The notes under the pieces are model-generated. The model did no database searches, was not told where the DNA came from, and was given only the letters and a program-made list of their open reading frames with translations. Position numbers and translations under genes: made by a program. Source: Actinobacteria bacterium HGW-Actinobacteria-2 (lineage in GTDB: Bacteria; Actinomycetota; Actinomycetes; Propionibacteriales; Propionibacteriaceae). From it: a DNA stretch of 64,000 nt. The stretch is taken from positions 186,001 to 250,000 of the forward strand of contig PHEY01000002.1 in the NCBI GenBank assembly GCA_002841335.1, written 5' to 3'. Positions 43,431 through 53,150 of the stretch are shown in pieces (the stretch's first letter is position 1; the number at the start of each line of letters is the position of its first letter).

Positions 43431-43657
43431 CGCTGGTTGAGCCTGTCGAAACCAGGCGCACCACAGGCAGAGGTTTCGACACGGCCGCTCCGCGGCCTGC
43501 TCAACCAACGATGGGTGGGATGACCTACTCACCAGCCACGCCGCTGGTTGAGCCTGTCGAAACCAGGCGCACTACAGGCACAGGTTTCGACACGGCCGCT
43601 CCGCGGCCTGCTCAACCAACGGTGGGACACGGCCGCTGCGCGGCCTGCTCTGCCAAC
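43431..43657. repeat. Tandem intergenic repeats after glyA
   Basis: Two nearly identical 80-base copies (43431-43510 and 43542-43621) start 111 bases apart. Each begins CGCTGGTTGAGCCTGTCGAA, contains the inverted partner GGTTTCGACACGGCCGC, and ends GGCCTGCTCAACCAACG, so each can fold into a long hairpin. A third, partial copy (GACACGGCCGCTGCGCGGCC) lies at 43626-43657. The family is the same as at 9798, 62633 and 63203. Confidence 0.85.
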
Positions 43658-43682
43658 AGTGAGCGGCCCACTCAGCCGATAG

Positions 43683-45377
43683 TCAGCGACTGAACAAGGT
43701 GCCCTGCATCACGGTGACGAAGTTGTTCAGCGACGCCGGCAGATCGGCCAGGTGCCAGCCGGAGGGGCCGTGGTACCAATCCAGGTCGTCCGAGTCGGGC
43801 ACATCGTCGTCGTCGGCGGAAGCCAGCGCGGCCAGCCAGCGATCACGACCGCCGAGCACCACCGCATACGGCACCAGCGCCGAGATCTGGGTGTAGGCGT
43901 CCGGGCCACTGAGGTTCTCCACGGGATGGGTCGCCAGGTTGCCTCGCAGCACGTCCAGGCCGCGTAGCACCGCAATGCCTTCAGCGGTGCGAGCCGGCAT
44001 CTCCTTGGAGATCCCCAGCAGGCCCAGTGCGATCAGCACCAGCGCCAAGCCGGCCAGACCGAATGTCGTGAACAAGATCAGCCCCACGGCAGCCGCGGTG
44101 GCCACGATCAGCGCGATCCACGCTGCCAGGCCCCACCGATCGCGGGTCGCGTCCGGACGGCGGGCGAACCAGCCGTTGGCGACGACCTCGTCATACAGCT
44201 GGGACTGCACATCGCCGATCACCGAATGCAGACTGCCCGGCAGATTGGACAGCTTGACTGCATCGCCCTGCACCGGCGCGATCGCGTTCAGCAGGGTGCG
44301 CTCGTAGTCGGCCAACGGGGCGTCGACCTGGCGGCGAGTGAAGCTCCAGTCGGTCGCGGAATGGACGGTCTCGCGCGGCAGCTCGCTGATCAGGATGTGG
44401 CCGCGCACGGCCAGATCGAGCACGGCGGCGGTCACGTCGACCGGATCGACCCGCTCGTCGGCCAGCGTGCCGATGACGCCCGGGCGGATGCCGTCGGCCA
44501 CCACGAACTCGGTCTTACCCGCGGCGATCGGCTTGAACTCGGCCACCGACTTCGGCTCGACCGAACCGGCGAAGTCACGTCCGACCCGGCGCTGGGCGGC
44601 CCACAGGGCGAGCCCGCCGATCAGCAACAGCCCCACGCCCAGGCCCAACGGCAGCGGTGCTACCGAGAAGGCGCGCTCGGCGGTCCACAGCTGGCGGACG
44701 TTCTCGTTGACAGCGACCTGTCCAGCCGGGAATCCGAGGGTGACCACCACCACGTCGCCGGAGCGCGAGTCCTCTTGGTGGAAGACCGGAACCGGGGCGT
44801 CATGGGTGCCACCGGCGTAGTAGGTGCAGCTGCCGGGAGCGGCCGGGTCACCGGCGGCGCAGTCGAGCAGGTTGAACTGGGCCGGGACGCGAACCTCGGC
44901 GTCGAAGACCTTCACCGGGACGCTCAGGCCCTGCAGCAACGGCCACACCACTACGGTGCCGCCGCCCACATTGGCCACCGCAGCCCCGGTCACCTTGTAG
45001 GACAGCGTGATCGGACCGGTCGCACCCGCAGTGGGCACGTCGACGGTCGTCGAGATCGGGCCGCTGGCGACCTTGACGTCCAAGGCGGTCGAGCCGCTGG
45101 CTGCGGTCACGTCGGTCACGGCGAAGCGGTACTCGGTCGACTGGGTGGTGCGTCGCGCAGTGGTGAACACCTGCTGGACGCTGGCCGGAGCGGCCCCGTC
45201 GAAAGTCAGGGTGGCCGTGACGCTCAGCACGCCGTCAGCACCGATCGAGGCGACAGCGTTGTAGGAGGCCAGCTGGCCACCGTCTGCACGCGCGGTCGGC
45301 ATCGTCGCCATCAGCAGCGCAAAAGCCACCAACACCACCGCCAGGCTCCGCTTCACGCCAGCCATCAATGCTGTCAT
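43683..45377 (-). CDS. DUF2207 family membrane protein
   Basis: A 564-residue protein. The signal peptide is KRSLAVVLVAFALLMATMPT, and an extracellular beta-rich domain fills ~32-230. A membrane segment follows (LPLGLGVGLLLIGGLALWA), then a cytosolic part with VTAAVLDLAVRGHILISELP, the winged-helix-like block typical of DUF2207. Two further membrane segments lie near 400-440. The C terminus is DUF2207-typical (VPYAVVLGGRDRWLAAL). Function unknown. Divergent from the metallopeptidase cluster. Confidence 0.82.
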   Translation of the reverse strand: MTALMAGVKRSLAVVLVAFALLMATMPTARADGGQLASYNAVASIGADGVLSVTATLTFDGAAPASVQQVFTTARRTTQSTEYRFAVTDVTAASGSTALDVKVASGPISTTVDVPTAGATGPITLSYKVTGAAVANVGGGTVVVWPLLQGLSVPVKVFDAEVRVPAQFNLLDCAAGDPAAPGSCTYYAGGTHDAPVPVFHQEDSRSGDVVVVTLGFPAGQVAVNENVRQLWTAERAFSVAPLPLGLGVGLLLIGGLALWAAQRRVGRDFAGSVEPKSVAEFKPIAAGKTEFVVADGIRPGVIGTLADERVDPVDVTAAVLDLAVRGHILISELPRETVHSATDWSFTRRQVDAPLADYERTLLNAIAPVQGDAVKLSNLPGSLHSVIGDVQSQLYDEVVANGWFARRPDATRDRWGLAAWIALIVATAAAVGLILFTTFGLAGLALVLIALGLLGISKEMPARTAEGIAVLRGLDVLRGNLATHPVENLSGPDAYTQISALVPYAVVLGGRDRWLAALASADDDDVPDSDDLDWYHGPSGWHLADLPASLNNFVTVMQGTLFSR

Positions 45378-45539
45378 CCCGGTTCCTCTTCTCGCTCTGA
45401 GTCACACTCTCGCCGCCACACTAGCGGGCTGCGCTCCAACATTGGCAGCCAGCCTAGAGCGGTCTCCGGCCACATGGATACCCATAAAAGAACTCCGACA
45501 CCCCTATCCGAGGCCGGCCCGATGCGCCACCCTGTGACC

Positions 45540-46709
45540 ATGACCGCCACTGGAAGCAACGGCTTCCCCGCCCCGGGGTGGCCGAGCGCGAACGGCTGGC
45601 CACCGCCACCGCCACCCTGGCCGCCGGCACCCTGGCCACCGGCACCGGGGCCGGCCCCGTCCTACCTTCCGGCGTTCTATCCGCCCCCGCCGCCCCCGCC
45701 GAAGAGGAAGAGCCCGGTGCTGGCGATCATCGGTGGATCGGCCTTTCTCTGTGTGGTCGCCTTCTTCGGGGTGGCGGTGGCCAACTACCTCAATGCCTCA
45801 ACACCACCCGCGCCCACCACTCCGACGCCGACCGCCACTCCGACACCACCCGCGTCCACCACCTCGGCGCCGACCGCCACTGCGACAACGCCGGCCCCCC
45901 AGCCCACCCCCGAACCCAGCTACCACCAGGTCAGCGACGTTCCCGAGCCGGACCTGACCCCGCCCGATCTTCCCGAGCCGACCAGCACCCGCCAGGCCCA
46001 GACCTGGTCGAAGCAGAACCGCCTGTACGGCCAATCGGTGCCGGTGCCGACGGCGTGCACGCTGCGGTTCGTCGACATGGCGAAGGTTCCGGCGGCGACG
46101 TATCAGACCTACCTCAATGAGGTCGTGGGCTGCTTGTGGGGGGTCTGGCACGATCCGGTGACGGCAGCCGGCTACCAGCTGCCGCGGCCGCCGGTGACCG
46201 TCTACACCAAGACGGTGAAGTCGCCGTGCGGCGAACTCGAGACCCAGAACGCGTACTACTGCTCGGCGAACCAGCGCATCTATTACGCCAACGATTTCAA
46301 CACCGTCTACACCAAGGACCTACGCGGGCAGCGCTTCCTCGGCGAGATGATCCTGGCCCACGAGTTCGGCCACAACGTCCAGGGACGGACGGGCATCTTC
46401 TTCGCCACCATCGCCCTGGAAGAGTCCGGCACCGAGAAGCAGTCCTACGAGTACAACCGGCGGATGGAACTGCAGGCCGACTGCTTTGCCGGCCACTGGC
46501 TGGGCGCGGTCGCCGCGTCGACCGGACTCAGCGACCTCGACCGCAAGCATCTGCGCGCCGCGATCGAACAGATCGGCATGCCTCAGCCCGACCCGTACGA
46601 CGACCACGGCTCCAGCGAGTCACGTCGCAACTGGCTGTTCACCGGCATGCAGAATGCCACCGTCGCTAGCTGTAACACCTTCACGGCAAGCTCAGTAAAA
46701 GTTCGCTGA
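45540..46709 (+). CDS. Membrane-anchored neutral zinc metallopeptidase, paralog 1
   Basis: A 389-residue type II membrane protein. A cytosolic Pro-rich head (residues 1-60) leads to one membrane segment (VLAIIGGSAFLCVVAFFGVA), a Thr/Pro linker, and an extracellular peptidase domain of the YpfJ-like PF04228 family. The domain has AHEFGHNVQGRTGIF (HExxH) and a downstream RRMELQADCFAGHW, whose Glu is the third zinc ligand. ATG at 45540 is chosen because MTATGSNGF aligns with MTQSWN and MTQTWG of the next two genes; ATG at 45522 is an alternative. It heads a row of three paralogs with 42- and 61-base gaps. Confidence 0.82.
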   Translation: MTATGSNGFPAPGWPSANGWPPPPPPWPPAPWPPAPGPAPSYLPAFYPPPPPPPKRKSPVLAIIGGSAFLCVVAFFGVAVANYLNASTPPAPTTPTPTATPTPPASTTSAPTATATTPAPQPTPEPSYHQVSDVPEPDLTPPDLPEPTSTRQAQTWSKQNRLYGQSVPVPTACTLRFVDMAKVPAATYQTYLNEVVGCLWGVWHDPVTAAGYQLPRPPVTVYTKTVKSPCGELETQNAYYCSANQRIYYANDFNTVYTKDLRGQRFLGEMILAHEFGHNVQGRTGIFFATIALEESGTEKQSYEYNRRMELQADCFAGHWLGAVAASTGLSDLDRKHLRAAIEQIGMPQPDPYDDHGSSESRRNWLFTGMQNATVASCNTFTASSVKVR

Positions 46710-46751
46710 CCAGCCCATCGCCTTCCCACACGCGGTCAATAGGCTGGCCAC

Positions 46752-47852
46752 ATGACCCAGAGTTGGAACCCGCCGCCCGGCCCGCAGTGGCCGTCCCAGC
46801 CGGCGTGGAATGCCCCAGCTGGCTGGGCCGCGCCGCCACCCCCGTCCCCTCCACCGGGTGCTGTTCCCCCGCCACCCAACGGCTATCGGCCCAGCGCACC
46901 GACGGTCGGCGCCTATCCGCCACCACCGCGTCCGCCCGCCAAGAAGAGCCCACTGCTGGCGATCCTGGGCGGTGGAGCCTTCGTGCTGATCGTGATGTTC
47001 TTCGGCGTCGCGCTCCTCAACTACCTCAACGCCGGCACCGGTGGGCCGGGGTCGGAGCCCAGCTACCACCAGGTCACCAATGTGCCCGAGCCGGACTTCA
47101 ACCCGCCGCCGATCCCCAAACCCCAGACCGAAGCCGACTTGGTGAACTGGACGAAGTCCAATGCGATCTACGCCCACGCCGTCCCGGTCCCGACCAACTG
47201 CAAGGTGCCCTACCTGGACGCGTCGAGAGCAGACGTCCCCGCGCTGAATGAACACCTCTCCCAACTCACCGCGTGCCTGTGGGGCGTGTGGGAGGTGCCG
47301 ATGACCGAGGCCGGTTTCCAGATCCCGCGGCCACCGGTGACCGTCTACACCACCGAGATCACCTCGCCTTGCGGGAAACTACCGCTGCACAACGCCTTCT
47401 ACTGCAGCGCAGACCAGCACGTGTACTACGCCCAGAACGTCTACGAGATCATCGATCCGGCGCTGCGGAGCAAGCCGTTCCTGCCGGAGTTCATCCTGGC
47501 CCACGAGTTCGGCCACGCCATTCAGGCCCGATCCGGCATCTTCTACGCCAGCGCCGTACTGGAGCACTACGCCGACAAGACCCTGGCAAACGAGTACAGC
47601 CGGCGGTCCGAAACCCAGGCCGACTGCTTCTCCGGACTGTTCCTCAACGCCATCGCCTCGGCCTCAGGGCTCACCGATGACGATCGCACCAATGTGATCT
47701 TGGTTGCCCGCTCACTGGGCTCACCGAAGCCGGACCCGGAGGACGATCACGGCACCAGCGCGGCTCGCATCGCCTGGACCACCGCAGGCTTGGGTAACTC
47801 GCAGATCGGGCAATGCAACACCTTCGCCGCCGGCTCAGACCAAGTCCGGTGA
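46752..47852 (+). CDS. Membrane-anchored neutral zinc metallopeptidase, paralog 2
   Basis: A 366-residue paralog with the same layout: Pro-rich head, membrane segment (~67-90), then the PF04228-type domain. The zinc site is HEFGHAIQARSGI with His251, Glu252 and His255, and the third ligand is in RRSETQADCFSGLF. Several cysteines match between the paralogs (TACLWGVW, SPCGKL, FYCSAD, QCNTFAA), which suggests conserved disulfides outside the cell. TAGGCT ends exactly six bases before the ATG, so this gene has its own leaderless promoter despite the short gap. Confidence 0.88.
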   Translation: MTQSWNPPPGPQWPSQPAWNAPAGWAAPPPPSPPPGAVPPPPNGYRPSAPTVGAYPPPPRPPAKKSPLLAILGGGAFVLIVMFFGVALLNYLNAGTGGPGSEPSYHQVTNVPEPDFNPPPIPKPQTEADLVNWTKSNAIYAHAVPVPTNCKVPYLDASRADVPALNEHLSQLTACLWGVWEVPMTEAGFQIPRPPVTVYTTEITSPCGKLPLHNAFYCSADQHVYYAQNVYEIIDPALRSKPFLPEFILAHEFGHAIQARSGIFYASAVLEHYADKTLANEYSRRSETQADCFSGLFLNAIASASGLTDDDRTNVILVARSLGSPKPDPEDDHGTSAARIAWTTAGLGNSQIGQCNTFAAGSDQVR

Positions 47853-47913
47853 GCCCGAACCGATCCCTGGCGGGCTGTGGTGCCCGCTCCGGAGTGCCTA
47901 CTAGGCTGGCGCC

Positions 47914-49035
47914 GTGACGCAGACCTGGGGCGCCCCGACGCCACGACCGCAGATGCCCAGCTACCAGAGTTGGGGTCAACCGGTCGCCTGGGGCGCGCCA
48001 CCACCTCCCCCACCGCCACCAGGCAGCTTCACCCCCGGCTATCCGCAGCCGCTCTACGGCGCCCCGGGCAACTTCGCGCCACCGCCACCGCCGACACCAC
48101 GCAAACGCGGCAACCCGCTGCTGGCCATTCTTGGCGGGCTGGCGTTCGTGCTGATCCTGGGCTTCTTCGTGGTTGCGCTGAGCAACTACCTCAACGGCGG
48201 CGGAGGCGGCGGGGGCGGCGGAAACGATCCCAGCTATCACCAGGTGGACAACGTCCCGGCACCGGATTACAACCCGCCGGCGATCCCCCAGCCGAAGACC
48301 TACGAGCAGGCCACCACCTGGCTGGAGAAGAACGCCCTCTACAAGGAGACCGTGCCGGTCCCGACCAACTGCACGGTGCCCTACCTCGATCCGACCACCG
48401 CGAGCACCACACAACTGGAGGATCACCTCAATCAGCTCACCGCCTGCCTGTGGGGTGTCTGGGAGGGGCCGATGACCAAGGCCGGGTTCCAACTCCCCCG
48501 CCCGCCGTCCACGGTTTACACCACGGCGATCACCACCCCGTGCGGCAAGGCCGACCTCGGCAACGCCTTCTACTGCGGTGCCGATCAGCACATCTATTAC
48601 GCCAAGAACCTGCCCAGCATTCTGCCTCCCAAGATCCGCACCAAGCCATTCGTGACCGACGCAATCATGGCCCACGAGTTCGGGCACGCCATTCAGGCCC
48701 GAACCGGAATCCTGATCTCGGACAAGGCCTGGGAAGAGAAGGCCGGCGAGGCCGAAGGCCGGGTGTTCTCCCGGCGGACCGAGGTGCAAGCCGACTGCTT
48801 CGCCGGACTGTGGGTGAACGCGGTAGCCAAGGCATCGAACCTGACCTCAGCGGACTTCGAGAACCTGAAGTTCCTCTTCTACAACATCGGCGATGACGTG
48901 CTCACCGGCGAGCCCAACTACGACGGCGATCACGGCCTGTCGAAGAACCGGGAGGCGTGGGTCACGATCGGTCTGAGCACCGACCAGATCGGTAAGTGCA
49001 ACAGCTACGTCGCTCCCAAGGACTCGGTGCGCTGA
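47914..49035 (+). CDS. Membrane-anchored neutral zinc metallopeptidase, paralog 3
   Basis: A 373-residue third paralog. It has a Pro-rich head, a membrane segment (LLAILGGLAFVLILGFFVVA), a run of nine glycines as linker, and a peptidase domain with HEFGHAIQARTGI and RRTEVQADCFAGLW. It shares the YHQV(D/T/S)NVP(A/E)PD block with the other two. TAGGCT ends six bases before the GTG, giving its own leaderless transcript. Paralogs 2 and 3 are closer to each other than to paralog 1. Natural substrates are unknown for the family. Confidence 0.88.
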   Translation: MTQTWGAPTPRPQMPSYQSWGQPVAWGAPPPPPPPPGSFTPGYPQPLYGAPGNFAPPPPPTPRKRGNPLLAILGGLAFVLILGFFVVALSNYLNGGGGGGGGGNDPSYHQVDNVPAPDYNPPAIPQPKTYEQATTWLEKNALYKETVPVPTNCTVPYLDPTTASTTQLEDHLNQLTACLWGVWEGPMTKAGFQLPRPPSTVYTTAITTPCGKADLGNAFYCGADQHIYYAKNLPSILPPKIRTKPFVTDAIMAHEFGHAIQARTGILISDKAWEEKAGEAEGRVFSRRTEVQADCFAGLWVNAVAKASNLTSADFENLKFLFYNIGDDVLTGEPNYDGDHGLSKNREAWVTIGLSTDQIGKCNSYVAPKDSVR

Positions 49036-49062
49036 GCCGACCACGTCGGCCGGACGTTGAGG

Positions 49063-49542
49063 CTAGGAAGCCGCGCTCGTGACCAAAGCGACGGCGATAG
49101 CCGCCAGGCCCTCGCCACGTCCGGTGAGTCCGAGACCGTCGGTGGTCGTGCCGGACACGCTCACCGGCGCACCGAGCGCCGCTGACAGCACCGCCTCGGC
49201 TTCGGTCCGTCGTCCGGCCAGTCGCGGACGTTGGCCGATCACCTGAATCGAGACGTTCACCGGCGCGAAGCCGGCCTGCGCCAGCAGCGCGGCGGTCGCC
49301 TGAAGGAAACTCACGCCGCTCGCGCCGGCCCATTTCGGATCATCGGTGCCGAAGTGGCCGCCGATGTCGCCGAGCCCGGCTGCACCCAGCAGGGCGTCGA
49401 CCGCGGCGTGCGCAGCCACGTCGCCGTCGGAGTGACCCGACAGGCCTTGGGGTTCGTCGGGGAACTCGATGCCGGCCACCCACATCGGTACTCCGTCGGC
49501 GTAGGCGTGCACGTCAGTGCCGATGCCAACCCGAACACTCAT
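49063..49542 (-). CDS. ispF: 2-C-methyl-D-erythritol 2,4-cyclodiphosphate synthase
   Basis: MEP-pathway enzyme that cyclises CDP-methylerythritol phosphate with loss of CMP. The 159-residue protein has [14 protein letters not shown] (metal-binding Asp and His), [20 protein letters not shown] with the third ligand His, [13 protein letters not shown], and the late [18 protein letters not shown]. The ATG overlaps the ispD stop by four bases (ATGA), so both are translated together. Confidence 0.96.
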   Translation of the reverse strand: MSVRVGIGTDVHAYADGVPMWVAGIEFPDEPQGLSGHSDGDVAAHAAVDALLGAAGLGDIGGHFGTDDPKWAGASGVSFLQATAALLAQAGFAPVNVSIQVIGQRPRLAGRRTEAEAVLSAALGAPVSVSGTTTDGLGLTGRGEGLAAIAVALVTSAAS

Positions 49543-50243
49543 CCCCGGCTCCTCGCGATCGCCTCGGCCAGCACCAGGTCTTCCGGCACGGTCACCTTCA
49601 GCGCCTCCCGCGAACCGTTAACGAGCACCACCGACTCACCGATCGCTTCGATCGCGGTGGCGTCGTCGGTGACTTCCAGACCCACCAGTTCGGCGTGTTC
49701 CAGGGCCTTCTCCAGCACAGTGCGGCGGAAGCCCTGCGGAGTCTGAACCGCACGCAGCGGCGTCCGGTCGACGACGTCAGAGGTGCCGTCGGAGTTCTCG
49801 CGGCGGATCGAATCGACCACCGGGATCACCGGGACGCAGCCGGCCGCACCGTCGACCAGGGCCTCGATGACACCGGCGACCACAGCGGACGGCACCAGGG
49901 CGCGAGCTGCATCATGGACCAGGACGAAGTCACACTCGGCCAGTTTGGGATCGCCGGCGATCGCCGCCAGCCCGGCACGCACCGAATCCTGTCGACGGGC
50001 CCCGCCGTACACATAGCCCGCCGGAATGGGGGCATCGGCCAGCGCGGTTTCGAAAGCGGCTTGTTCTCCGGGTGCGATGACGACCACCGCCGCGGTCACG
50101 CCGCCGCCGGCCAACCCGTCCAGACTGTGCCGGACGAGCGAACGTCCGCCGACATCACGCAGAGCTTTCGGAGGTCCATCACCGAGCCGGGTACCTGCAC
50201 CGGCAGCGACGACCACAGCCACGACGGGCCGCGGGGAATCCAT
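49539..50243 (-). CDS. ispD: 2-C-methyl-D-erythritol 4-phosphate cytidylyltransferase
   Basis: Couples CTP to methylerythritol phosphate in isoprenoid synthesis. The 234-residue protein has the nucleotide-binding [34 protein letters not shown] and the late [20 protein letters not shown], all typical of IspD. The ATG lies 15 bases after the carD stop. The order carD-ispD-ispF is widely conserved in actinobacteria. Confidence 0.96.
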   Translation of the reverse strand: MDSPRPVVAVVVAAGAGTRLGDGPPKALRDVGGRSLVRHSLDGLAGGGVTAAVVVIAPGEQAAFETALADAPIPAGYVYGGARRQDSVRAGLAAIAGDPKLAECDFVLVHDAARALVPSAVVAGVIEALVDGAAGCVPVIPVVDSIRRENSDGTSDVVDRTPLRAVQTPQGFRRTVLEKALEHAELVGLEVTDDATAIEAIGESVVLVNGSREALKVTVPEDLVLAEAIARSRG

Positions 50244-50257
50244 GGCGCTTCCGCGCC

Positions 50258-50743
50258 TCAGGAAGCTAGCACCTCGTCGAGCAGGACCTCAGCGCGGTCC
50301 TCCTCGACCTTTTCGGCCAACGCGAGTTCGGAGACGAGGATCTGGCGAGCCTTGGCCAACATCCGCTTCTCACCAGCGGAAAGGCCACGCTCGCGCTCAC
50401 GACGCCACAGATCGCGGACGACCTCGGCAACCTTCAACACGTTGCCGGAGTGGAGCTTCTCCAGGTTTGCCTTGTACCGGCGCGACCAGTTGGTCGGCTC
50501 TTCGGCATGAGGTGCACGCAGGACGCCGAACACGCGCTCAAGACCATCGGCGTCGACGACATCGCGGACGCCCACCAGGTCGAGGTTCATGGCCGGCACC
50601 CTGACCACAAGGTCGGTCTGCCCGACGATGCGCAAGACGAGGTAGAGACGCTCCTCGCCTTTGATCGTCCGGGTTTCCAGTGCTTCGATGACTGCTGCGC
50701 CATGATTGGGGTAGACCACAGTCTCACCGATTGTGAACGTCAT
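50258..50743 (-). CDS. carD: CarD family RNA polymerase-binding regulator
   Basis: CarD binds the RNA polymerase beta subunit and stabilises open promoter complexes, notably at rRNA promoters. The 161-residue protein has the N-terminal RNAP-interaction domain ([20 protein letters not shown], later [19 protein letters not shown]) and a helical C-terminal domain with the DNA-contacting Trp in [17 protein letters not shown] at 50743 is preferred to GTG at 50758, since family members begin MTFxxGE and AAAGGTGG lies upstream. TAGACT about 35 bases upstream is a likely -10 box. It leads the carD-ispD-ispF operon. Confidence 0.95.
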   Translation of the reverse strand: MTFTIGETVVYPNHGAAVIEALETRTIKGEERLYLVLRIVGQTDLVVRVPAMNLDLVGVRDVVDADGLERVFGVLRAPHAEEPTNWSRRYKANLEKLHSGNVLKVAEVVRDLWRRERERGLSAGEKRMLAKARQILVSELALAEKVEEDRAEVLLDEVLAS

Positions 50744-50978
50744 ATTCGCGTTTACCACCTTTCCCGGCTTCCTAGTCTAGCATGATTCCGCCGCAACTAG
50801 CTATGTCTTACCTAGCCAGAGCAGGATTGGGCTTGACACTGGCCCCGTGAGTATGCCTCAGGACTGGGCCAAAACACGATTTGTCCTTGCCAGAGCGGAA
50901 TGCGCAGTTTCGACTCCCACGGCCGACATCGGGGACGTTCTGGGCCCGCTGCGTCCGAACAGAACCGACATCCACAAA

Positions 50979-51016
50979 CAGCAGGTGGACCCGGCTTGCG
51001 CCGAGTCCACCTGCTG
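50979..51016 (-). terminator. Terminator of the fructose operon
   Basis: A perfect 12-base stem (CAGCAGGTGGAC with GTCCACCTGCTG) lies 23 bases past the fruA stop codon and is followed on the minus strand by TTTGTGG. The loop carries an additional short GGC/GCC pairing. The remaining ~235 bases up to carD hold only promoter sequence. Confidence 0.75.
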
Positions 51017-51038
51017 CGGGGGTTGGGGGGAGGGATGG

Positions 51039-53120
51039 TCAGGCCACAGCCTCGACCTGCTTGGCCGGCCACCAGGTCTTCAGCGCCACCACCAGGGCAG
51101 CACTCACCAGCACGCCGGCAACCAGGCTGATCAGGAAGCCGAAGATCGCCGCGGGCAGAGGCTGGAAGGCGAACAGGACGAAGATGCCGCCGTGCGGGGC
51201 GCGCAGCCCCACACCCAGTGCCATGCTCAGCGCACCAGTCACCGCGCCACCGGCCATCATCGACGGGATCACTCGCAGCGGATCGGCCGCAGCGAACGGG
51301 ATCGCGCCTTCGGAGATGAACGATGCACCCAGCAGCCAGGCCGCCGTGCCGTTCTCGCGCTCGACCTCGGAGAACAGCTTCTTGCGCACCACGGTGGCCA
51401 GTGCCATCGCCAGCGGGGGCACCATGCCGGCGGCCATCACCACGGCCATCACCTGGAAGTTGGCAGCCGTCCCGGCCGACAACCCGGCAGTGGCGAACAG
51501 GTACGCGGCCTTGTTCACCGGACCACCCAGGTCGAAGCACATCATCAGACCCAGCACGATGCCCAGTGCGATCGCCGAGCCACCGGACATGCCGCCCAGC
51601 CCGGCCTGCATGGACTTGGTCAGGCTGGCCAACGGCTGGCCGAGCAGGAAGTACATCAAGCCACCGGTGAGCAGCGTGGCCACCAGCGGAATGATCACCA
51701 CCGGCATCAGACCGGCCAACCAGCGCGGTGCCTTGAAGCTGGTGATCCAGGCGGCGATCAGACCGGCCACCAGACCAGTGACCAGACCACCGAGGAAGCC
51801 CGCACCCAGGGTGACCGAGATCGCGCCACCGACGAATCCGGGAGCGATGCCGGGACGTCCGGCCAGCGCGTAGGCGATGTAGCCGCTCAGCGCCGGGACC
51901 AGGAAGCCGAAGGCCGCCGCGCCGATGGCGAACATCACCGCACCGAGGGTCATGATGAAGCCCGCAGGCATGTTGGTCAGGCTGGAGTCGGCCAGCACCA
52001 GTGAACCGATGGACTTGCCACCGTCAGCGGCCGCCTGGCAGGACGCGGCGTCCAACCAGGTCAGATCGGCGCAGGTGCGCGCACTGGCCGCACCTGGGGG
52101 CAGTGCGATGTCGAACCCGCCGAACAAGAAGCCCAAGGCGATCAGCAGACCACCGGCGGCCACGAACGGAATCATGTAGGACACGCCAGTCATCAGCGCC
52201 TGCTGAATGCGACGGCCCCAGCCCAGCTGGGTCGACGCCGAGGCCGACGAGGTGGCGCCGGCTCGATCAGTCGACCCGCCTACGCGCGCCGCCTTCGGGT
52301 TCTCGGCGGCGACCAGGGCCTCGGCGATGAGCTTCGCCGGCTCGTTGATCGCCCGCTTGACGCTGGCCTCCACCACGGGCAGCCCGGCGAAACGCTCGCG
52401 ATCACGCACCGGCAAGTCGGTAGCGAAGATCACCGCGTCGGCACGAGCGATCACCTCCGGAGCGAGCCAGTCGATGCGTCCCGAGCCCTGCGGCTCGACG
52501 TGGATCTCCACCTCAGCGGCCCGTCCGGCCTGTTCGAGGCCGTCGGCTGCCATGAAGGTGTGCGCGATACCGGTCGGGCATGCGGTCACCGCCACCAGCA
52601 CCGGCGGCGTGGCGGCGCTCGCTGCGGCGGGGGCGGTGACCACGTCGGGGGTGGCGACGGGCTCGTCGGCGGTAGCCTGCTCGACCAGCGCGACGATCTG
52701 CTCGGGGCTGGTGGCGGCACGCAGACCGTCGGTGAACTCGCTGCGCATCAGCGAGCGGGCCAGCTTGGCCAGCAGCTGCAGGTGCGCATCATCGGAACCG
52801 TCGGACGCGGCGATCAGGAAGGCCACGTCGGCCGGACCGTCAGCGGCACCGAAGTCGACCGGCGGGGACAGCCGGGCGAACGCCAGGGAGTTGGTGGTGA
52901 CGGCAGCAGAGCGGCAGTGCGGAATCGCGATGCCACCACCGAGGCCGGTGCTCATCTTCTCTTCGCGGGCGAGGGCATCGGCAGCCAGACCGGCGGCTTC
53001 AGCCCGTCCCGCCTTGGCGACCAGCGCGGCCAGCGCGTGAATCACCTCGGCCTTGGTAGCGCCGAGATTGGCGTCGAGCACGACCAGATCGGCCGTGATC
53101 AGGGATTGGTGGGACATCAT
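51039..53120 (-). CDS. fruA: PTS fructose-specific EIIABC component
   Basis: Imports fructose and phosphorylates it to fructose-1-phosphate. The 693-residue fusion has an EIIA domain (1-150; phosphorylated His68 in GIAIPHCRS), an EIIB domain (~172-275; Cys181 in VTACPTGIAHTF), a Ser/Thr/Ala linker, and a membrane EIIC domain with 8-10 segments (from TGVSYMIPFVAAGGLLIALG). The order A-B-C in one chain is common in actinobacteria. AAGGAAC lies before ATG-ATG at 53120/53117. It is the last gene of fruR-fruK-fruA. Confidence 0.95.
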   Translation of the reverse strand: MMSHQSLITADLVVLDANLGATKAEVIHALAALVAKAGRAEAAGLAADALAREEKMSTGLGGGIAIPHCRSAAVTTNSLAFARLSPPVDFGAADGPADVAFLIAASDGSDDAHLQLLAKLARSLMRSEFTDGLRAATSPEQIVALVEQATADEPVATPDVVTAPAAASAATPPVLVAVTACPTGIAHTFMAADGLEQAGRAAEVEIHVEPQGSGRIDWLAPEVIARADAVIFATDLPVRDRERFAGLPVVEASVKRAINEPAKLIAEALVAAENPKAARVGGSTDRAGATSSASASTQLGWGRRIQQALMTGVSYMIPFVAAGGLLIALGFLFGGFDIALPPGAASARTCADLTWLDAASCQAAADGGKSIGSLVLADSSLTNMPAGFIMTLGAVMFAIGAAAFGFLVPALSGYIAYALAGRPGIAPGFVGGAISVTLGAGFLGGLVTGLVAGLIAAWITSFKAPRWLAGLMPVVIIPLVATLLTGGLMYFLLGQPLASLTKSMQAGLGGMSGGSAIALGIVLGLMMCFDLGGPVNKAAYLFATAGLSAGTAANFQVMAVVMAAGMVPPLAMALATVVRKKLFSEVERENGTAAWLLGASFISEGAIPFAAADPLRVIPSMMAGGAVTGALSMALGVGLRAPHGGIFVLFAFQPLPAAIFGFLISLVAGVLVSAALVVALKTWWPAKQVEAVA

Positions 53121-53150
53121 CGTTCCTTTTTCCATGGTTGGGCGGGAGGG

